Source: Acinetobacter geminorum (GTDB lineage Bacteria; Pseudomonadota; Gammaproteobacteria; Pseudomonadales; Moraxellaceae). Taken from it: a DNA stretch of 64,000 nucleotides. The position numbers and the translations under genes are program-made. The stretch covers positions 1 through 64,000 of the forward strand of contig NZ_JABELE010000005.1 of assembly GCF_013009345.1 (NCBI RefSeq). Direction: 5' to 3'. The notes below the pieces were generated by a model. It searched no databases. It saw nothing but the letters and a program-made list of their open reading frames with translations, and had not been told where the DNA came from. Within the stretch, counting starts at the first letter, position 1. Each line of letters begins with the position of its first letter. Shown in pieces: positions 1 to 8,554 of this stretch.

Positions 1-378
1 GACCATCACAGCACCTAAAACAGTCTGTAATATTCCATTACCGCCTGCACCAACTACACGTGGAACAATATGAATAACCTCAGCTTCAGTATTCATATCA
101 AGCTGTTCTTCACCGATATTGTCACCAGTGATTAGGCGCTTAGTTTCATGGTCATAAATTGCTGGGCGTTTCTTGCCTCGCTTATTACTTGAGTTATTAC
201 CCTTTAAAAACACGGCAAAGCGTAGGCCATGCTCATGTGCATGTAACATAAAATGTTCAAAGCCAGAAATTTGAACAGATAATGCTCGCATTGCTTCGCG
301 GGTATTTGCGACATCAAGCTTAAATTCGCGGCCAAATTTTTGCCCCAAGATGCCGTACAACTTAATTGTTTTTAACAT
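1..378 (-). CDS. Tail assembly protein, lambda gpI-like (partial, runs off left edge)
   Basis: The frame is open from an ATG at 378 to the first base of the window, so only about 126 N-terminal residues are seen and no stop is present. The protein begins MLKTIKLYGILGQKFGREF and ends in a Gly-rich stretch (GAGGNGILQTVLGAV). Both features are typical of lambda gpI tail assembly proteins, which act at the tail tip before gpJ. It overlaps the K-like gene by 17 bp, the usual K-I arrangement in lambdoid tail operons. A J-like tip protein would be expected next, outside the window. Confidence 0.75.
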   Translation of the reverse strand, partial: MLKTIKLYGILGQKFGREFKLDVANTREAMRALSVQISGFEHFMLHAHEHGLRFAVFLKGNNSSNKRGKKRPAIYDHETKRLITGDNIGEEQLDMNTEAEVIHIVPRVVGAGGNGILQTVLGAVMV

Positions 379-1117
379 CTCTATGCCTCAAGATTTTTAC
401 CGTTCTGGTTGACCATTGCGGTCCATAGATTTCACGTATAGATTTACGGCCGTGAAGCTGATGCAAAATTAATGTATTGCCAATACAAGGTTCAGTATCT
501 TCGGACTTGAGCAATGCATTATCACCAAGCCAAATGATGCAATGATTTGGGTGTTCTGTTCGTGGTACTCGACAAATCAACATATCTCCATATTGCGGAG
601 TGTCCACTTCATAGAAACCAGCTTTCGGAAAGTTATCAATCAAAATTGACGGATGATCTTTGTCTTCCCACCACCCATCTTTTCGTTCAAAGTCTGGCAA
701 TTTAATACCAAATTCGCGGCCATAAAAGTCACGAACCAATGCATAACAATCCTGATAATGGTGAATATAATTACGCCCCACTAAGGGGGCGCGATAACCA
801 AATGGTTCATAAACTTGAAAATCCAGATCTGGATATGAACAAATCACCCATGGTTTTTTGTGCAGTTCAATTTGAATCAGATCAAGCTCAGATGCTTTTG
901 TAGTTCCATCTGGGTGGCTATGAATATATGCAGTAATTTCACCTTGATCTTCAGCATTTGCCAAATCTTCGGGATGAATTTCAAATTGATCATGTTGATT
1001 TGAAATATTACGGCATGGGATATATTGCTTATCAACAATCACCCCACAGCATTCAAGCGGATAGCATTCATCAGCATGCGCCATGATTGCTTTTTTAAGT
1101 TTTGCTGTAAGTTTCAT
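362..1117 (-). CDS. Tail tip protein with JAMM and NlpC/P60 domains (lambda gpK-like)
   Basis: This 251-aa protein has two peptidase-type domains in the order known from lambda gpK. The N-terminal half has a JAMM/MPN signature: Glu22, HSHP at 66-69, Ser76 and Asp79. The C-terminal half looks like NlpC/P60, with a DCYALVRDFYG motif (candidate nucleophile Cys124) and later histidines in NHCIIWLG and ILHQLHG. The family acts at the tail tip in assembly or local cell-wall opening. It sits between L- and I-like genes and overlaps the I-like gene. All expected catalytic residues appear present, so it is probably active. Catalysis is family knowledge, not shown here. Confidence 0.88.
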   Translation of the reverse strand: MKLTAKLKKAIMAHADECYPLECCGVIVDKQYIPCRNISNQHDQFEIHPEDLANAEDQGEITAYIHSHPDGTTKASELDLIQIELHKKPWVICSYPDLDFQVYEPFGYRAPLVGRNYIHHYQDCYALVRDFYGREFGIKLPDFERKDGWWEDKDHPSILIDNFPKAGFYEVDTPQYGDMLICRVPRTEHPNHCIIWLGDNALLKSEDTEPCIGNTLILHQLHGRKSIREIYGPQWSTRTVKILRHRDVKNN

Positions 1118-1123
1118 AAGACC

Positions 1124-1930
1124 TCACAATAAGCTTGAAGCTGGGAACCCACCAAATGGCAATGGTTTATTTTCACCGTGACGCAATCCGCAAGAACGCA
1201 AACGTCCACCACAACGATCAAGTGCCGGATTATCTGTTGGCTCATCTTTATCAGTGAACATTGCAACACCTGTGTAACCGCATTCTTCGCCTCGATATTT
1301 CCCGACCATGCACCAATGACAAAGTGAAGTAATTTGGCGAACTGGAATTTTCAAGCCTTCAAAATCAATCGGATTTGAAAGTTCAAAAGTAACCTGCTGG
1401 GCATTTTCCGATGTCTTTTGCTCGATGTACCAGATTTGCTCTTTTGATTCATTCGATGCAGTTGGATTGCCTGCTGTGAAGTTTTCAGCATCAAGGTATT
1501 TAGCAAGGGTGGTAATGACTTTAAGTTTTGCACCAGCAAAGTCTTTAAACTGCAAACAGTAAGCAGACACAGCATTTTGAATGCCGTTAATATTGTTCGC
1601 CATGCTTAAAGTGGGTGCTGAAGCTTTACCATCTGAACGCATTTCAAGCCCAGATACTTCCAAAGCCATAGGCTCAAAAACTTGACCCTGCCAGATAATA
1701 TTTCGGTTCCATACTTTTTGATCACCGGTATCAAAAACTTTGCCAATGCTGCCAGAGTCGGCACCAATTAAACCTTCGGAACCAATTGAAGAGTAGATTT
1801 TCTCCCAGTCTTGAAAAGAAATATGTCCATGAAAACGCAAGATGCCAGCACCTAAGCTGCTGGCATCTAGTTCATACAAATGAATTAATCCATCAACATA
1901 CAGCTTCTGGAAATCACTATTCAGGGTCAT
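1124..1930 (-). CDS. Minor tail protein L-like (tail tip, Fe-S type)
   Basis: The 268-aa protein matches the lambda gpL type in length and operon position, directly upstream of the K-like gene (6 bp gap). The C-terminal third carries a cysteine cluster (CHWCMVGKYRGEECGYTG, then DRCGGRLRSCG). In lambda gpL the equivalent cysteines hold an iron-sulfur cluster; a cluster here is inferred from spacing. Its ATG lies inside the end of the upstream fibre-like gene (14 bp overlap), which suggests coupled translation. Confidence 0.85.
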   Translation of the reverse strand: MTLNSDFQKLYVDGLIHLYELDASSLGAGILRFHGHISFQDWEKIYSSIGSEGLIGADSGSIGKVFDTGDQKVWNRNIIWQGQVFEPMALEVSGLEMRSDGKASAPTLSMANNINGIQNAVSAYCLQFKDFAGAKLKVITTLAKYLDAENFTAGNPTASNESKEQIWYIEQKTSENAQQVTFELSNPIDFEGLKIPVRQITSLCHWCMVGKYRGEECGYTGVAMFTDKDEPTDNPALDRCGGRLRSCGLRHGENKPLPFGGFPASSLL

Positions 1931-3077
1931 AAGTCACCTCGTCATAGATTGGATTTCCATCTTTGTCTAAGACTGGCACCTCGTCATAGATTGGATTTCC
2001 ATCACTATCAACTGCTTGAACCCATTCAAAAACTGGCTCACCATTTTCATTAATGACTGGTTGATTCGACAAAATAGGCGTACCGTTTTGATCAGTTTGA
2101 ATGTGAGTTACTGGCTTTTTATAATTCTTGCCATCCACAATTACAGCTTTTCCTTCATCATCAAATAAATCTTCGTATTTAGTGATATAGGTCAATTGCG
2201 GTGCATATTTTACTTGCTGGACCATACGCGGTTGTTTTTCAGTACGTGGAATTTTTCTGACGATTGTCTTCTTGATACTGTTTAAACGAATATCAATCCA
2301 GCGCGGCTCACCGTTTGCGTTATTTGGGATATCAATTGGTGCATCGAGATTCGCAACAATGTCACCCTCTTCATTCATTTTTTTCTTGTATGTTTTAATT
2401 TCAAGATCACCATTTTCCAATGTCTGATATTCAACTGCACAAATCTTATTGCCGTGAGTGTCGGTCGGAATTTCAATCCACCAACCTTCTTTAGCGAATC
2501 CAGAAGAACCTTTAACTAAATAATGACCAATACCCAACTTCTCAAAAGCAAGAGGTTGTTCAGCGGCTTCATCGTTAGGTTCAATTTTATCTGCAAATAG
2601 TTTTACGATCGGAGATGCTGACTTAATGAAACCGTTCGAGTCTGTTGTTGTATTAATTCCACTAATTAAGATATTTCCCCAGCCAGTAAACGAATCTGGA
2701 CCCGTTCCAAATCGTATACTTAATTGGTTTTTAAGATTTTGCTTATGAATTTGGGTTTGATAACTTGGATTACCAAAAGCGAATAGATACCCTCCCCCCA
2801 TTGCTCCAGGTGCTCCTGTAGCTGTGGGGGAAATACCATAATAACCAGTTGGAATATTTCCAATATTAATATTTGAATAGAATGTATTCGAGCCACCTGT
2901 TGTTCCAATCCCAAACGCCCCTACCTCCATCACATTCCCAGCAGCAGTCCCAACCAAACGACTAGCTGCATGGTTGTTATTCGTAAAGTTTTCATTTATT
3001 TTTGCGCCAGTTGAACGGAAAGTATCACCGCCTGCGCCAGTCGGTGCTGAACCAAGATTAACAGTTTGAATTGTCAT
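1917..3077 (-). CDS. Putative tail fibre or tip-associated protein
   Basis: This 386-aa protein lies between the M-like and L-like genes, where lambda has nothing. It opens MTIQTVNLGSAPTGAGGDTF followed by KINENFTNNN, a start common in phage structural proteins that carry fibre-like repeats. The middle is rich in Gly, Asn and Thr, with no enzyme motif. The C-terminus contains short repeats of about 14 residues (NGEPVFEWV, DGNPIYDEV, DGNPIYDEV). A hairpin with a T-run lies between it and the M-like gene upstream. A receptor-binding or tip-decorating role is inferred from position and composition only. Confidence 0.55.
   Translation of the reverse strand: MTIQTVNLGSAPTGAGGDTFRSTGAKINENFTNNNHAASRLVGTAAGNVMEVGAFGIGTTGGSNTFYSNINIGNIPTGYYGISPTATGAPGAMGGGYLFAFGNPSYQTQIHKQNLKNQLSIRFGTGPDSFTGWGNILISGINTTTDSNGFIKSASPIVKLFADKIEPNDEAAEQPLAFEKLGIGHYLVKGSSGFAKEGWWIEIPTDTHGNKICAVEYQTLENGDLEIKTYKKKMNEEGDIVANLDAPIDIPNNANGEPRWIDIRLNSIKKTIVRKIPRTEKQPRMVQQVKYAPQLTYITKYEDLFDDEGKAVIVDGKNYKKPVTHIQTDQNGTPILSNQPVINENGEPVFEWVQAVDSDGNPIYDEVPVLDKDGNPIYDEVTYDPE
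1935..2003 (-). repeat. 27-bp direct repeat, two copies 42 bp apart
   Basis: Bases 1935-1961 and 1977-2003 are identical over 27 bp. Each encodes DGNPIYDEV near the C-terminus of the fibre-like protein. The 42-bp unit keeps the reading frame, so copy number could change without frameshift. Confidence 0.9.
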
Positions 3078-3091
3078 TTTCTTACTCGCAT

Positions 3092-3116
3092 AAAAAAGCC
3101 CCTAAAAAGGGGCTTT
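3092..3116 (-). terminator. Intrinsic terminator-like hairpin
   Basis: On the minus strand AAAGCCCC and GGGGCTTT form an 8-bp stem followed by a T-run. It lies between the M-like gene and the fibre-like gene, inside the late operon, so read-through must be allowed. Confidence 0.7.
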
Positions 3117-3129
3117 AAAGGGGTTTAAA

Positions 3130-3471
3130 TTAAGGGTAAAAAACTTGGGTGAAAGTCGTGGAGATTTGCCAAATATCACCACCTAAACAACGGGGTTGAT
3201 ATTCACCTGTTTTAACTCGGACTTCACCGTCTAAAGGTGAATCCCAAAGAAAAGAGTCAGCTCCCTTGTGCTGATCAAAGAATGCTTTGATTTGCATAAT
3301 TTCGGCTTTTACTGCTGTTCTAGTGTATTGCCATGTACCAGATCGGTTATTGATACCTACAGCAATGTTTTGTTCATAACCGTCACCAAATTTGCTTGAT
3401 AACGTATTAAAGCGCTGAGTATTACTATTTCCGTTTAAGTCACACTCAAAAGTAAATTTAAGGTTGCTCAT
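3130..3471 (-). CDS. Minor tail protein M-like
   Basis: The 113-aa protein reads as a gpM-family tail-tip protein: KFTFECDLNGNS near the start, FGDGYEQNIAVGINN, then PRCLGGDIWQISTTFTQVF at the end. The order tape measure, M, L, K, I fits lambda. Its ATG overlaps the TGA of the 47-aa gene upstream (ATGA), which indicates translational coupling. Confidence 0.8.
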   Translation of the reverse strand: MSNLKFTFECDLNGNSNTQRFNTLSSKFGDGYEQNIAVGINNRSGTWQYTRTAVKAEIMQIKAFFDQHKGADSFLWDSPLDGEVRVKTGEYQPRCLGGDIWQISTTFTQVFYP

Positions 3472-3611
3472 TTAGAAAGTAAGCCTCCTTGTCGTTTATC
3501 TTTCAGAATTAATTTCTTTACGGCTTCACCAATTTGCGCACCTAAAGTCATTTCTGATTTTTGGTGTTCTTTTAAAGTAAATCGACGTTTTTGCTTTCTA
3601 AGAGATTTCAT
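3468..3611 (-). CDS. 47-aa protein resembling the tape-measure C-terminus
   Basis: This short gene starts at an ATG at 3611 and ends in an ATGA overlap with the M-like gene. The product begins MKSLRKQKRRFTLKEH and ends LKDKRQGGLLSK. The tape measure upstream ends RQEQRQGGLLSK. The segment before also aligns (GAQIGEAVKKLI against GQMIGNAVRTII). The codons for the shared tail differ (CAA GGA GGC against CAG GGT GGT), so this is an old paralogy, not a recent DNA duplication. The N-terminus is strongly basic. Function is unknown; binding the same tip partner as the tape measure is inference. Confidence 0.72.
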   Translation of the reverse strand: MKSLRKQKRRFTLKEHQKSEMTLGAQIGEAVKKLILKDKRQGGLLSK

Positions 3612-3625
3612 TTTTAGATCTCCAA

Positions 3626-3652
3626 TAAAAAACCCACATTTTCGAGTGGGTT
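3626..3652 (-). terminator. Hairpin terminator at the end of the tape measure gene
   Basis: On the minus strand AACCCAC and GTGGGTT form a 7-bp stem followed by TTTTTTATTGG. It overlaps the tape-measure stop codon. Confidence 0.75.
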
Positions 3653-6600
3653 ACTTTGATAATAAACCACCCTGTCGTTGCTCTTGCCGGATAATCGTTC
3701 TAACAGCATTGCCGATCATTTGCCCAAGCTGCTTCTGATCCTGAGTATTAGCACCATTAGTACTAACACCTGAATCAGTTACATAGACTTGGATTGTGAC
3801 AGGCTGTCCAGAAGATGAAACTGTTCTCTCCAAACTCCCACCAGAGTTAATGGCATTCAATGTATCAACGCCAACTCGCTTAGTCGCTGCGGCATTCAAT
3901 ACATATTCCTGACCATGAACCACACCAGCTACATCACCTCGGCCCATGTTGCCTGTGTAGCCGCCTGAAGAGAAGCCTTGCGGAGTTGCTGCTTGGATGA
4001 GAGATACAAATGTACCCGATTTAATTGTCGCGATCGCTGCTGCTGCCGCTTTTTGGTACCAAGTACCTGGCTCATTTGCATAAGCATCTGAAGCAGCTTT
4101 CCACATATTCATACCAGCCTGCGCCAAAGCAAATGCTCGCTGACTTTCATAAAGAATGCGGTATGCACTTGATGACTCACCAAGCATATTTTTAAACATG
4201 CCAGCTAATGCACCAGTTACATTAGCTCCATAACTTAACTGAAGGTTCATTGAGTCATTTTGATAAGTTGATTCAATCAGTTTCAAACGCTCAAAGTGCT
4301 CCTTCATGATTTGTTCACGTTGTGCATTTAGAGCTACCATATTTGCATTTGGATCTTGTTCCTGAGTTTCAATATCAGCAAGCTGGCTATCAAGTAGATT
4401 TGTCGCGGCACTTAGGCGGCTAGATCGTTCTTGATCTAGTCTATAGAACTCACCACTGCCATTCATATCAGCTTGAATACCACCCCATGCTTGACCAGCT
4501 TTTGCTGCACGATCAAGGGCTTCTAATCGTTCTTGATCACGTGATAATGCCAGTCGCTTACGTTTTTCCTCCTCATCTTTTGCTGTTTTAGCAATTTCTT
4601 CTCGCTCCAATCGGTAGCGTTCTTGCATTGCCTCAGTTTCTGAAAGCAAGAATAATTTAGCTTGAAACAACCGCTGTTCCTGAGCGAGTTTTAATAACCC
4701 TAACTCTTGCTGTTTTTGCTGTTCCAGCAATTCAACGGCTTGCTTCTGCTCAGACTTACTTAATTCAATGTCATGAGCTGCATTGAACTTTTTACGGTTA
4801 AAGCTCTCCTCAAGTAACTGCTCCTCGGTTTTCTGGAACTCCTTATAGTCTTCCAGTTTGCTTCTAATTGCTTGTTTGGCAATAGCCACATCATTATCAG
4901 CACGGCGCTGTAATTCTGCCTTAATTTCAGCTGTTCGTTCTGGCGAGAATCCTGCCTTATCAACGTCTTCCAATCTAACTTTCAAATTATTCTGGATCCG
5001 CTGCACTTCAGAAGCTACTTCATTTTCAAGAGAGCGCTGAGCATCTAATTGACGATCAAGTTGAGACTGGATGTCACCTGCTGCTTTATCACTTCCCTTA
5101 CTCGCACCACCTTTCACCTTGCTTTGCATCTTTGGAGATTGATGAAGCAACTTAAGAGATACACCATCCTCAAAGATTACTTCACTGACATAACCACCAC
5201 CCTTGCTGTCATACCATGTCTTGATATCTTTCACAGCAACATTAGTCGTGATCGGCGTTCCTTCAGGCATTGAAAAATCAATACCCTTATGAAATGAAGA
5301 AGCCCCTTTAGTAGGGGCTTTTCGTGGACCATAATTAGAACTGATCTTGTAGGAAGTTAAAGGTTTGCCTCCCGCCTGTAATCGAGCCAGATGTTCATTA
5401 GAAACTTTCTGGCCCGACATTGAGCCACCATATCGAACATCAAGATGTGGACCAGTACCAATACCAGATTGACCGGAAATACCGACTAGACGTTTGCTGA
5501 CCTTTTCTTGTTTCTCTAACTCTTTAGTACGTGCCTTATCCTTGTTTACAAGATTATCAAGAGCACTTTCCTGACTAACAATGCCCTTAATGATTTTGTC
5601 TTGTTCAACTGTGACGCCTGCAAAACCTTTTTTCTGATTTTCTCGATAGGTCTGTAACAGAAGCTCTGCTTCTTCTGCTGATCTCCCATATTTAGTGATC
5701 AGAACGGACTTAAAGTCTGCATCCCATTTGCGATCTGCAAGCGATTTATTGATGTCTTTAAGCTTTTTATTAAGCTCGGTTACGTCTTGAACCGCTCCTT
5801 TCGCTCCTTGACTCACATCATTAAAACCAGCTTTTGCATTGGCACCAGACGCGCGAACCTGATTTAACTCTGCGTTTGTTTGTTTAACAGCTTTTGAGTT
5901 TTCATCTACTTTCTTCTTGCTATCAGCCAGCTGGTTAATTTGATCCGAACTGATGAACGAAAGTTGATTTAATCTATTGAAAGCTTGGTTTACATCAATA
6001 ACGCCAGTTTTTAATTCTGCCCATATTCGATAAGCTTCAGCACTTTGCTTATTGTTGTCAGTGATAGACTGAGTAAGTAACAAGAACTCGTTCTGAGATT
6101 TAGATAGTTGAGCATTCTGTAAACTTAGTTGCTTTGTCAGTTCACCTTCCGCTGCTCGCTTTTGTGCACCTTCAAGCTTCATGAGTTCATCAGCTGCCAT
6201 GCCTGCATAACGTGATTGCTTCTCAAGCATATCATTGGCTTTATCGCCATTGTCTCGCATTAATAAATATCCAGCTGCTAAACTTGCTACTGTAATCCCA
6301 ATACCAACTGGACCACCAAGTAAACCTAAAAGCCGTGATCCTATCCCTACACTAGCCGCACCTGCCGCTGCCGATCTAGCTTGTGCTGTTGCCAGTGCAC
6401 CTTCCGCTACTGCCAATTCTCTTGTAACTTGAGCCTCAATCTTCTTAAGTTCAGCCATACGAGTTAAAGTCGCTGTACGCCCCTTCTCAGAGATTTGGGA
6501 TTTTAAGCGCTGTACTTCTAAGGCTTTTTCTGCGGCAATTGCAGCTAAAGTTGCTTGAGTATTTGCAACAACTGTTTGAGTGCTAATTACTTGTTGAGCT

Positions 6601-7577
6601 GCAGCTGCGCGCTCGGCTTGAATTGCAGCATATTGCGTAACTGTTTGAGCAACTAATTCCTTTGTTTTTGCAACTACAGCAACACCTGAGGCATAAATTG
6701 CAGGAATATAGGTTCCAAGCCAATATGCACCACCGATCATCATTGCGTTAGTTAAAGTATCTAAATTTCCTGCAAGCGTTTGAATGGACCCTGATAATAC
6801 TTGCGCTGCGCCAGATCCTTTGCCTGCTTCACCTACGAATTTAGTAATCCCATTACTTAGCATTCCAAGAGATTGACTAATCGTTTTATCGGTTTTCCCA
6901 TAAAGCTCTTCAACACTATCACCAGCTTGCAGAAGTGCTTTAGTGATTACCTCCCCAGTTAGCTTGCCATCAAGCATCATCTGACGAAGCTCACCACGTG
7001 TTACTCCTAGTCCTTTTGCCATGGCATTTAAAAGACCACCAGCCCCGTCTACTAGACTGTTGAATTCCTCTGCACGAAGCACACCACCATCCAAAGCTTG
7101 CCCATACTGAAATAGTGCTGCCGAAGCTGATTCGGCATTAGAGCCACTAATTGCAACCGCTTTTGACGTAATTTCGGTAAGTTTTGCAGTTTGTTCTTGA
7201 GTTAGATTTAGTGTTTTTGCATTTGACATATATTTGGAGTAGACATCATTTACTGCACTCCAAGAAGAAGCCGATCTTTGAGCAATATCAAAAGTGTCAG
7301 CCATGGCCCGAGTTAATTCTTCTTGGCTATTTGTCACTAATTTCAGTTTATTGTTAATACCTGTATAGAGATCCATTCTATTAATGGCAGCTCCAACAGT
7401 TATAACGCCTGCCATATAACCTGCAAGTTGACGTGTCGCAACAGATAACGCATCCATTGATTTAGTGGCAAAGTCGCCTTTACGCTCAATGCTATCCAGC
7501 TCATTGCCTAGATTGCGTGCATTTCGCTCTGCATTTTTAGCATCAATTACAATGACCAAACGGGATTCTTGTGCCAT
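3651..7577 (-). CDS. Tail tape measure protein with embedded M23-like domain
   Basis: This is the largest gene (1308 aa). The N-terminal 250 residues match the tape-measure domain of lambdoid siphophages (VIDAKNAERNARNLGNEL, then SSWSAVNDVYSKYM). Hydrophobic helices lie around 280-300 and 415-440, and long coiled-coil stretches rich in Glu, Gln, Lys and Ala follow. Around residues 700-825 there are M23-like motifs in an unusual order: GTGPHLDVRYG (about 705), FHKGIDF (about 763) and LLHQS (about 812). Length sets tail length in this family. The C-terminus, RQGGLLSK, is echoed by the 47-aa gene downstream. Like lambda gpH it follows the G/GT chaperone gene, although an inserted island separates them. 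Confidence 0.93.
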   Translation of the reverse strand: MAQESRLVIVIDAKNAERNARNLGNELDSIERKGDFATKSMDALSVATRQLAGYMAGVITVGAAINRMDLYTGINNKLKLVTNSQEELTRAMADTFDIAQRSASSWSAVNDVYSKYMSNAKTLNLTQEQTAKLTEITSKAVAISGSNAESASAALFQYGQALDGGVLRAEEFNSLVDGAGGLLNAMAKGLGVTRGELRQMMLDGKLTGEVITKALLQAGDSVEELYGKTDKTISQSLGMLSNGITKFVGEAGKGSGAAQVLSGSIQTLAGNLDTLTNAMMIGGAYWLGTYIPAIYASGVAVVAKTKELVAQTVTQYAAIQAERAAAAQQVISTQTVVANTQATLAAIAAEKALEVQRLKSQISEKGRTATLTRMAELKKIEAQVTRELAVAEGALATAQARSAAAGAASVGIGSRLLGLLGGPVGIGITVASLAAGYLLMRDNGDKANDMLEKQSRYAGMAADELMKLEGAQKRAAEGELTKQLSLQNAQLSKSQNEFLLLTQSITDNNKQSAEAYRIWAELKTGVIDVNQAFNRLNQLSFISSDQINQLADSKKKVDENSKAVKQTNAELNQVRASGANAKAGFNDVSQGAKGAVQDVTELNKKLKDINKSLADRKWDADFKSVLITKYGRSAEEAELLLQTYRENQKKGFAGVTVEQDKIIKGIVSQESALDNLVNKDKARTKELEKQEKVSKRLVGISGQSGIGTGPHLDVRYGGSMSGQKVSNEHLARLQAGGKPLTSYKISSNYGPRKAPTKGASSFHKGIDFSMPEGTPITTNVAVKDIKTWYDSKGGGYVSEVIFEDGVSLKLLHQSPKMQSKVKGGASKGSDKAAGDIQSQLDRQLDAQRSLENEVASEVQRIQNNLKVRLEDVDKAGFSPERTAEIKAELQRRADNDVAIAKQAIRSKLEDYKEFQKTEEQLLEESFNRKKFNAAHDIELSKSEQKQAVELLEQQKQQELGLLKLAQEQRLFQAKLFLLSETEAMQERYRLEREEIAKTAKDEEEKRKRLALSRDQERLEALDRAAKAGQAWGGIQADMNGSGEFYRLDQERSSRLSAATNLLDSQLADIETQEQDPNANMVALNAQREQIMKEHFERLKLIESTYQNDSMNLQLSYGANVTGALAGMFKNMLGESSSAYRILYESQRAFALAQAGMNMWKAASDAYANEPGTWYQKAAAAAIATIKSGTFVSLIQAATPQGFSSGGYTGNMGRGDVAGVVHGQEYVLNAAATKRVGVDTLNAINSGGSLERTVSSSGQPVTIQVYVTDSGVSTNGANTQDQKQLGQMIGNAVRTIIRQEQRQGGLLSK

Positions 7578-7593
7578 CTTACTTTCCTCTAGG

Positions 7594-7620
7594 CAATAAA
7601 AAGCCCACTCAATGAGTGGG
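7594..7620 (-). terminator. Hairpin terminator upstream of the tape measure
   Basis: On the minus strand a CCCACT/AGTGGG stem is followed by CTTTTTATTGCC, and then by the AGAGGAAAG ribosome site of the tape measure. Confidence 0.7.
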
Positions 7621-7654
7621 TTGTTAAGGTTGATTTTTGGGTTAGTGTTTTTGC

Positions 7655-7927
7655 TTAAGATGCGCTCTTGTTCTCGTGATATCTCAATATGCTGGCAATC
7701 TTTTGGAACAGATAGCCTACTAAAAATCCATTAAAGATTATCCCAATACCTGTAATCACCATGATTCCTGACCATACGGTCTCGGTACCATAATAAGTTC
7801 TTGGCACTTCAACTCGCCCAAATACAAGTATAAAAATAAATCCAGAAATAATACCTAGAACAATTATTCCCCATCCAAGAGCATTGCAAACTTCACTCTC
7901 GGTCATGCCTTGACTTTCTGTGCTCAT
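7655..7927 (-). CDS. Small inner-membrane protein, two TM segments
   Basis: I chose the ATG at 7927 (90 aa) over a TTG four codons upstream that lies inside the lipoprotein gene. The product begins MSTESQGM. Two hydrophobic segments are clear: GIIVLGIISGFIFILVFG and IMVITGIGIIFNGFLVGYLF. No family is recognised. It follows the lipoprotein gene directly, and the two may be co-expressed. Two membrane or exported products inside a tail operon suggest a lysogenic-conversion role, by inference. Confidence 0.7.
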   Translation of the reverse strand: MSTESQGMTESEVCNALGWGIIVLGIISGFIFILVFGRVEVPRTYYGTETVWSGIMVITGIGIIFNGFLVGYLFQKIASILRYHENKSAS

Positions 7928-7932
7928 GTTAA

Positions 7933-8457
7933 TTACCAATCCGCGTTAGCTTTTTGCTGTGTTTTGATTTTTTCAGCCATTTCATCAGATGATTTATTTA
8001 ATTCATCTACAATTAATTTTGCTGATGGATAGTTTTCAGTAATAGGTCTATTAGTTTCATTGTAGCGAACTCCACTAATCACCTGTGCAGGTTTGTAGTG
8101 GCTAAGATTGTCGTAGCTAACTCGCATTTTTCCATCTTTTGTATCTACGCGCACTGTGAAATCTACTCGATCACCAGCAGTAACAGTCATACAATCAGCA
8201 AACCCAGAACAACGGTATGGCATATTACCTTTGCCAATAATTGAACCCGTAGTCTTATCTTCGTACTGAATTACTGCATTTGCTGAGCGAAAAGCTGTTG
8301 CAAACCATTGACGTGCGCCATCATAAATTTGGCCTTGCTTTAATCCATCTATTTGATAAACCTTTTCAAACTTTACAGGTTCTGATGGTTGCTGAGGGGT
8401 AGTAGCACACCCAACTAATCCCAAACTCAATAATCCAGTAGCCAATAATTTTTTCAT
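7933..8457 (-). CDS. Prophage-encoded lipoprotein
   Basis: From the ATG at 8457, preceded by GGTGAAATTC, the product begins MKKLLATGLLSLGLVGCATT. This is a lipoprotein signal with lipobox LVGC, giving a lipidated Cys. The mature region of about 155 residues has two cysteines in YRCSGFADCM and no known catalytic motif. Residue +2 after Cys is Ala, so it is expected to be sorted to the outer membrane. Phage lipoproteins often block superinfecting phage at the receptor (Llp or Cor type); that role is only a suggestion here. The surrounding Arc/Ant genes suggest expression independent of the late operon. Confidence 0.78.
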   Translation of the reverse strand: MKKLLATGLLSLGLVGCATTPQQPSEPVKFEKVYQIDGLKQGQIYDGARQWFATAFRSANAVIQYEDKTTGSIIGKGNMPYRCSGFADCMTVTAGDRVDFTVRVDTKDGKMRVSYDNLSHYKPAQVISGVRYNETNRPITENYPSAKLIVDELNKSSDEMAEKIKTQQKANADW

Positions 8458-8521
8458 GAATTTCACCGTTTGTTATAAAGTGTACTAACTTTAACAAACT
8501 GATCATTAAATGTCACACGAA

Positions 8522-8544
8522 GAAAAACCCGCACTTGGCGGGTT
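8522..8544 (-). terminator. Hairpin terminator after the antirepressor gene
   Basis: On the minus strand AACCCGC and GCGGGTT form a 7-bp stem followed by TTTCTTC. It sits just after the antA stop and would separate antA from the lipoprotein gene. Confidence 0.75.
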
Positions 8545-8554
8545 CTTAATTCTT

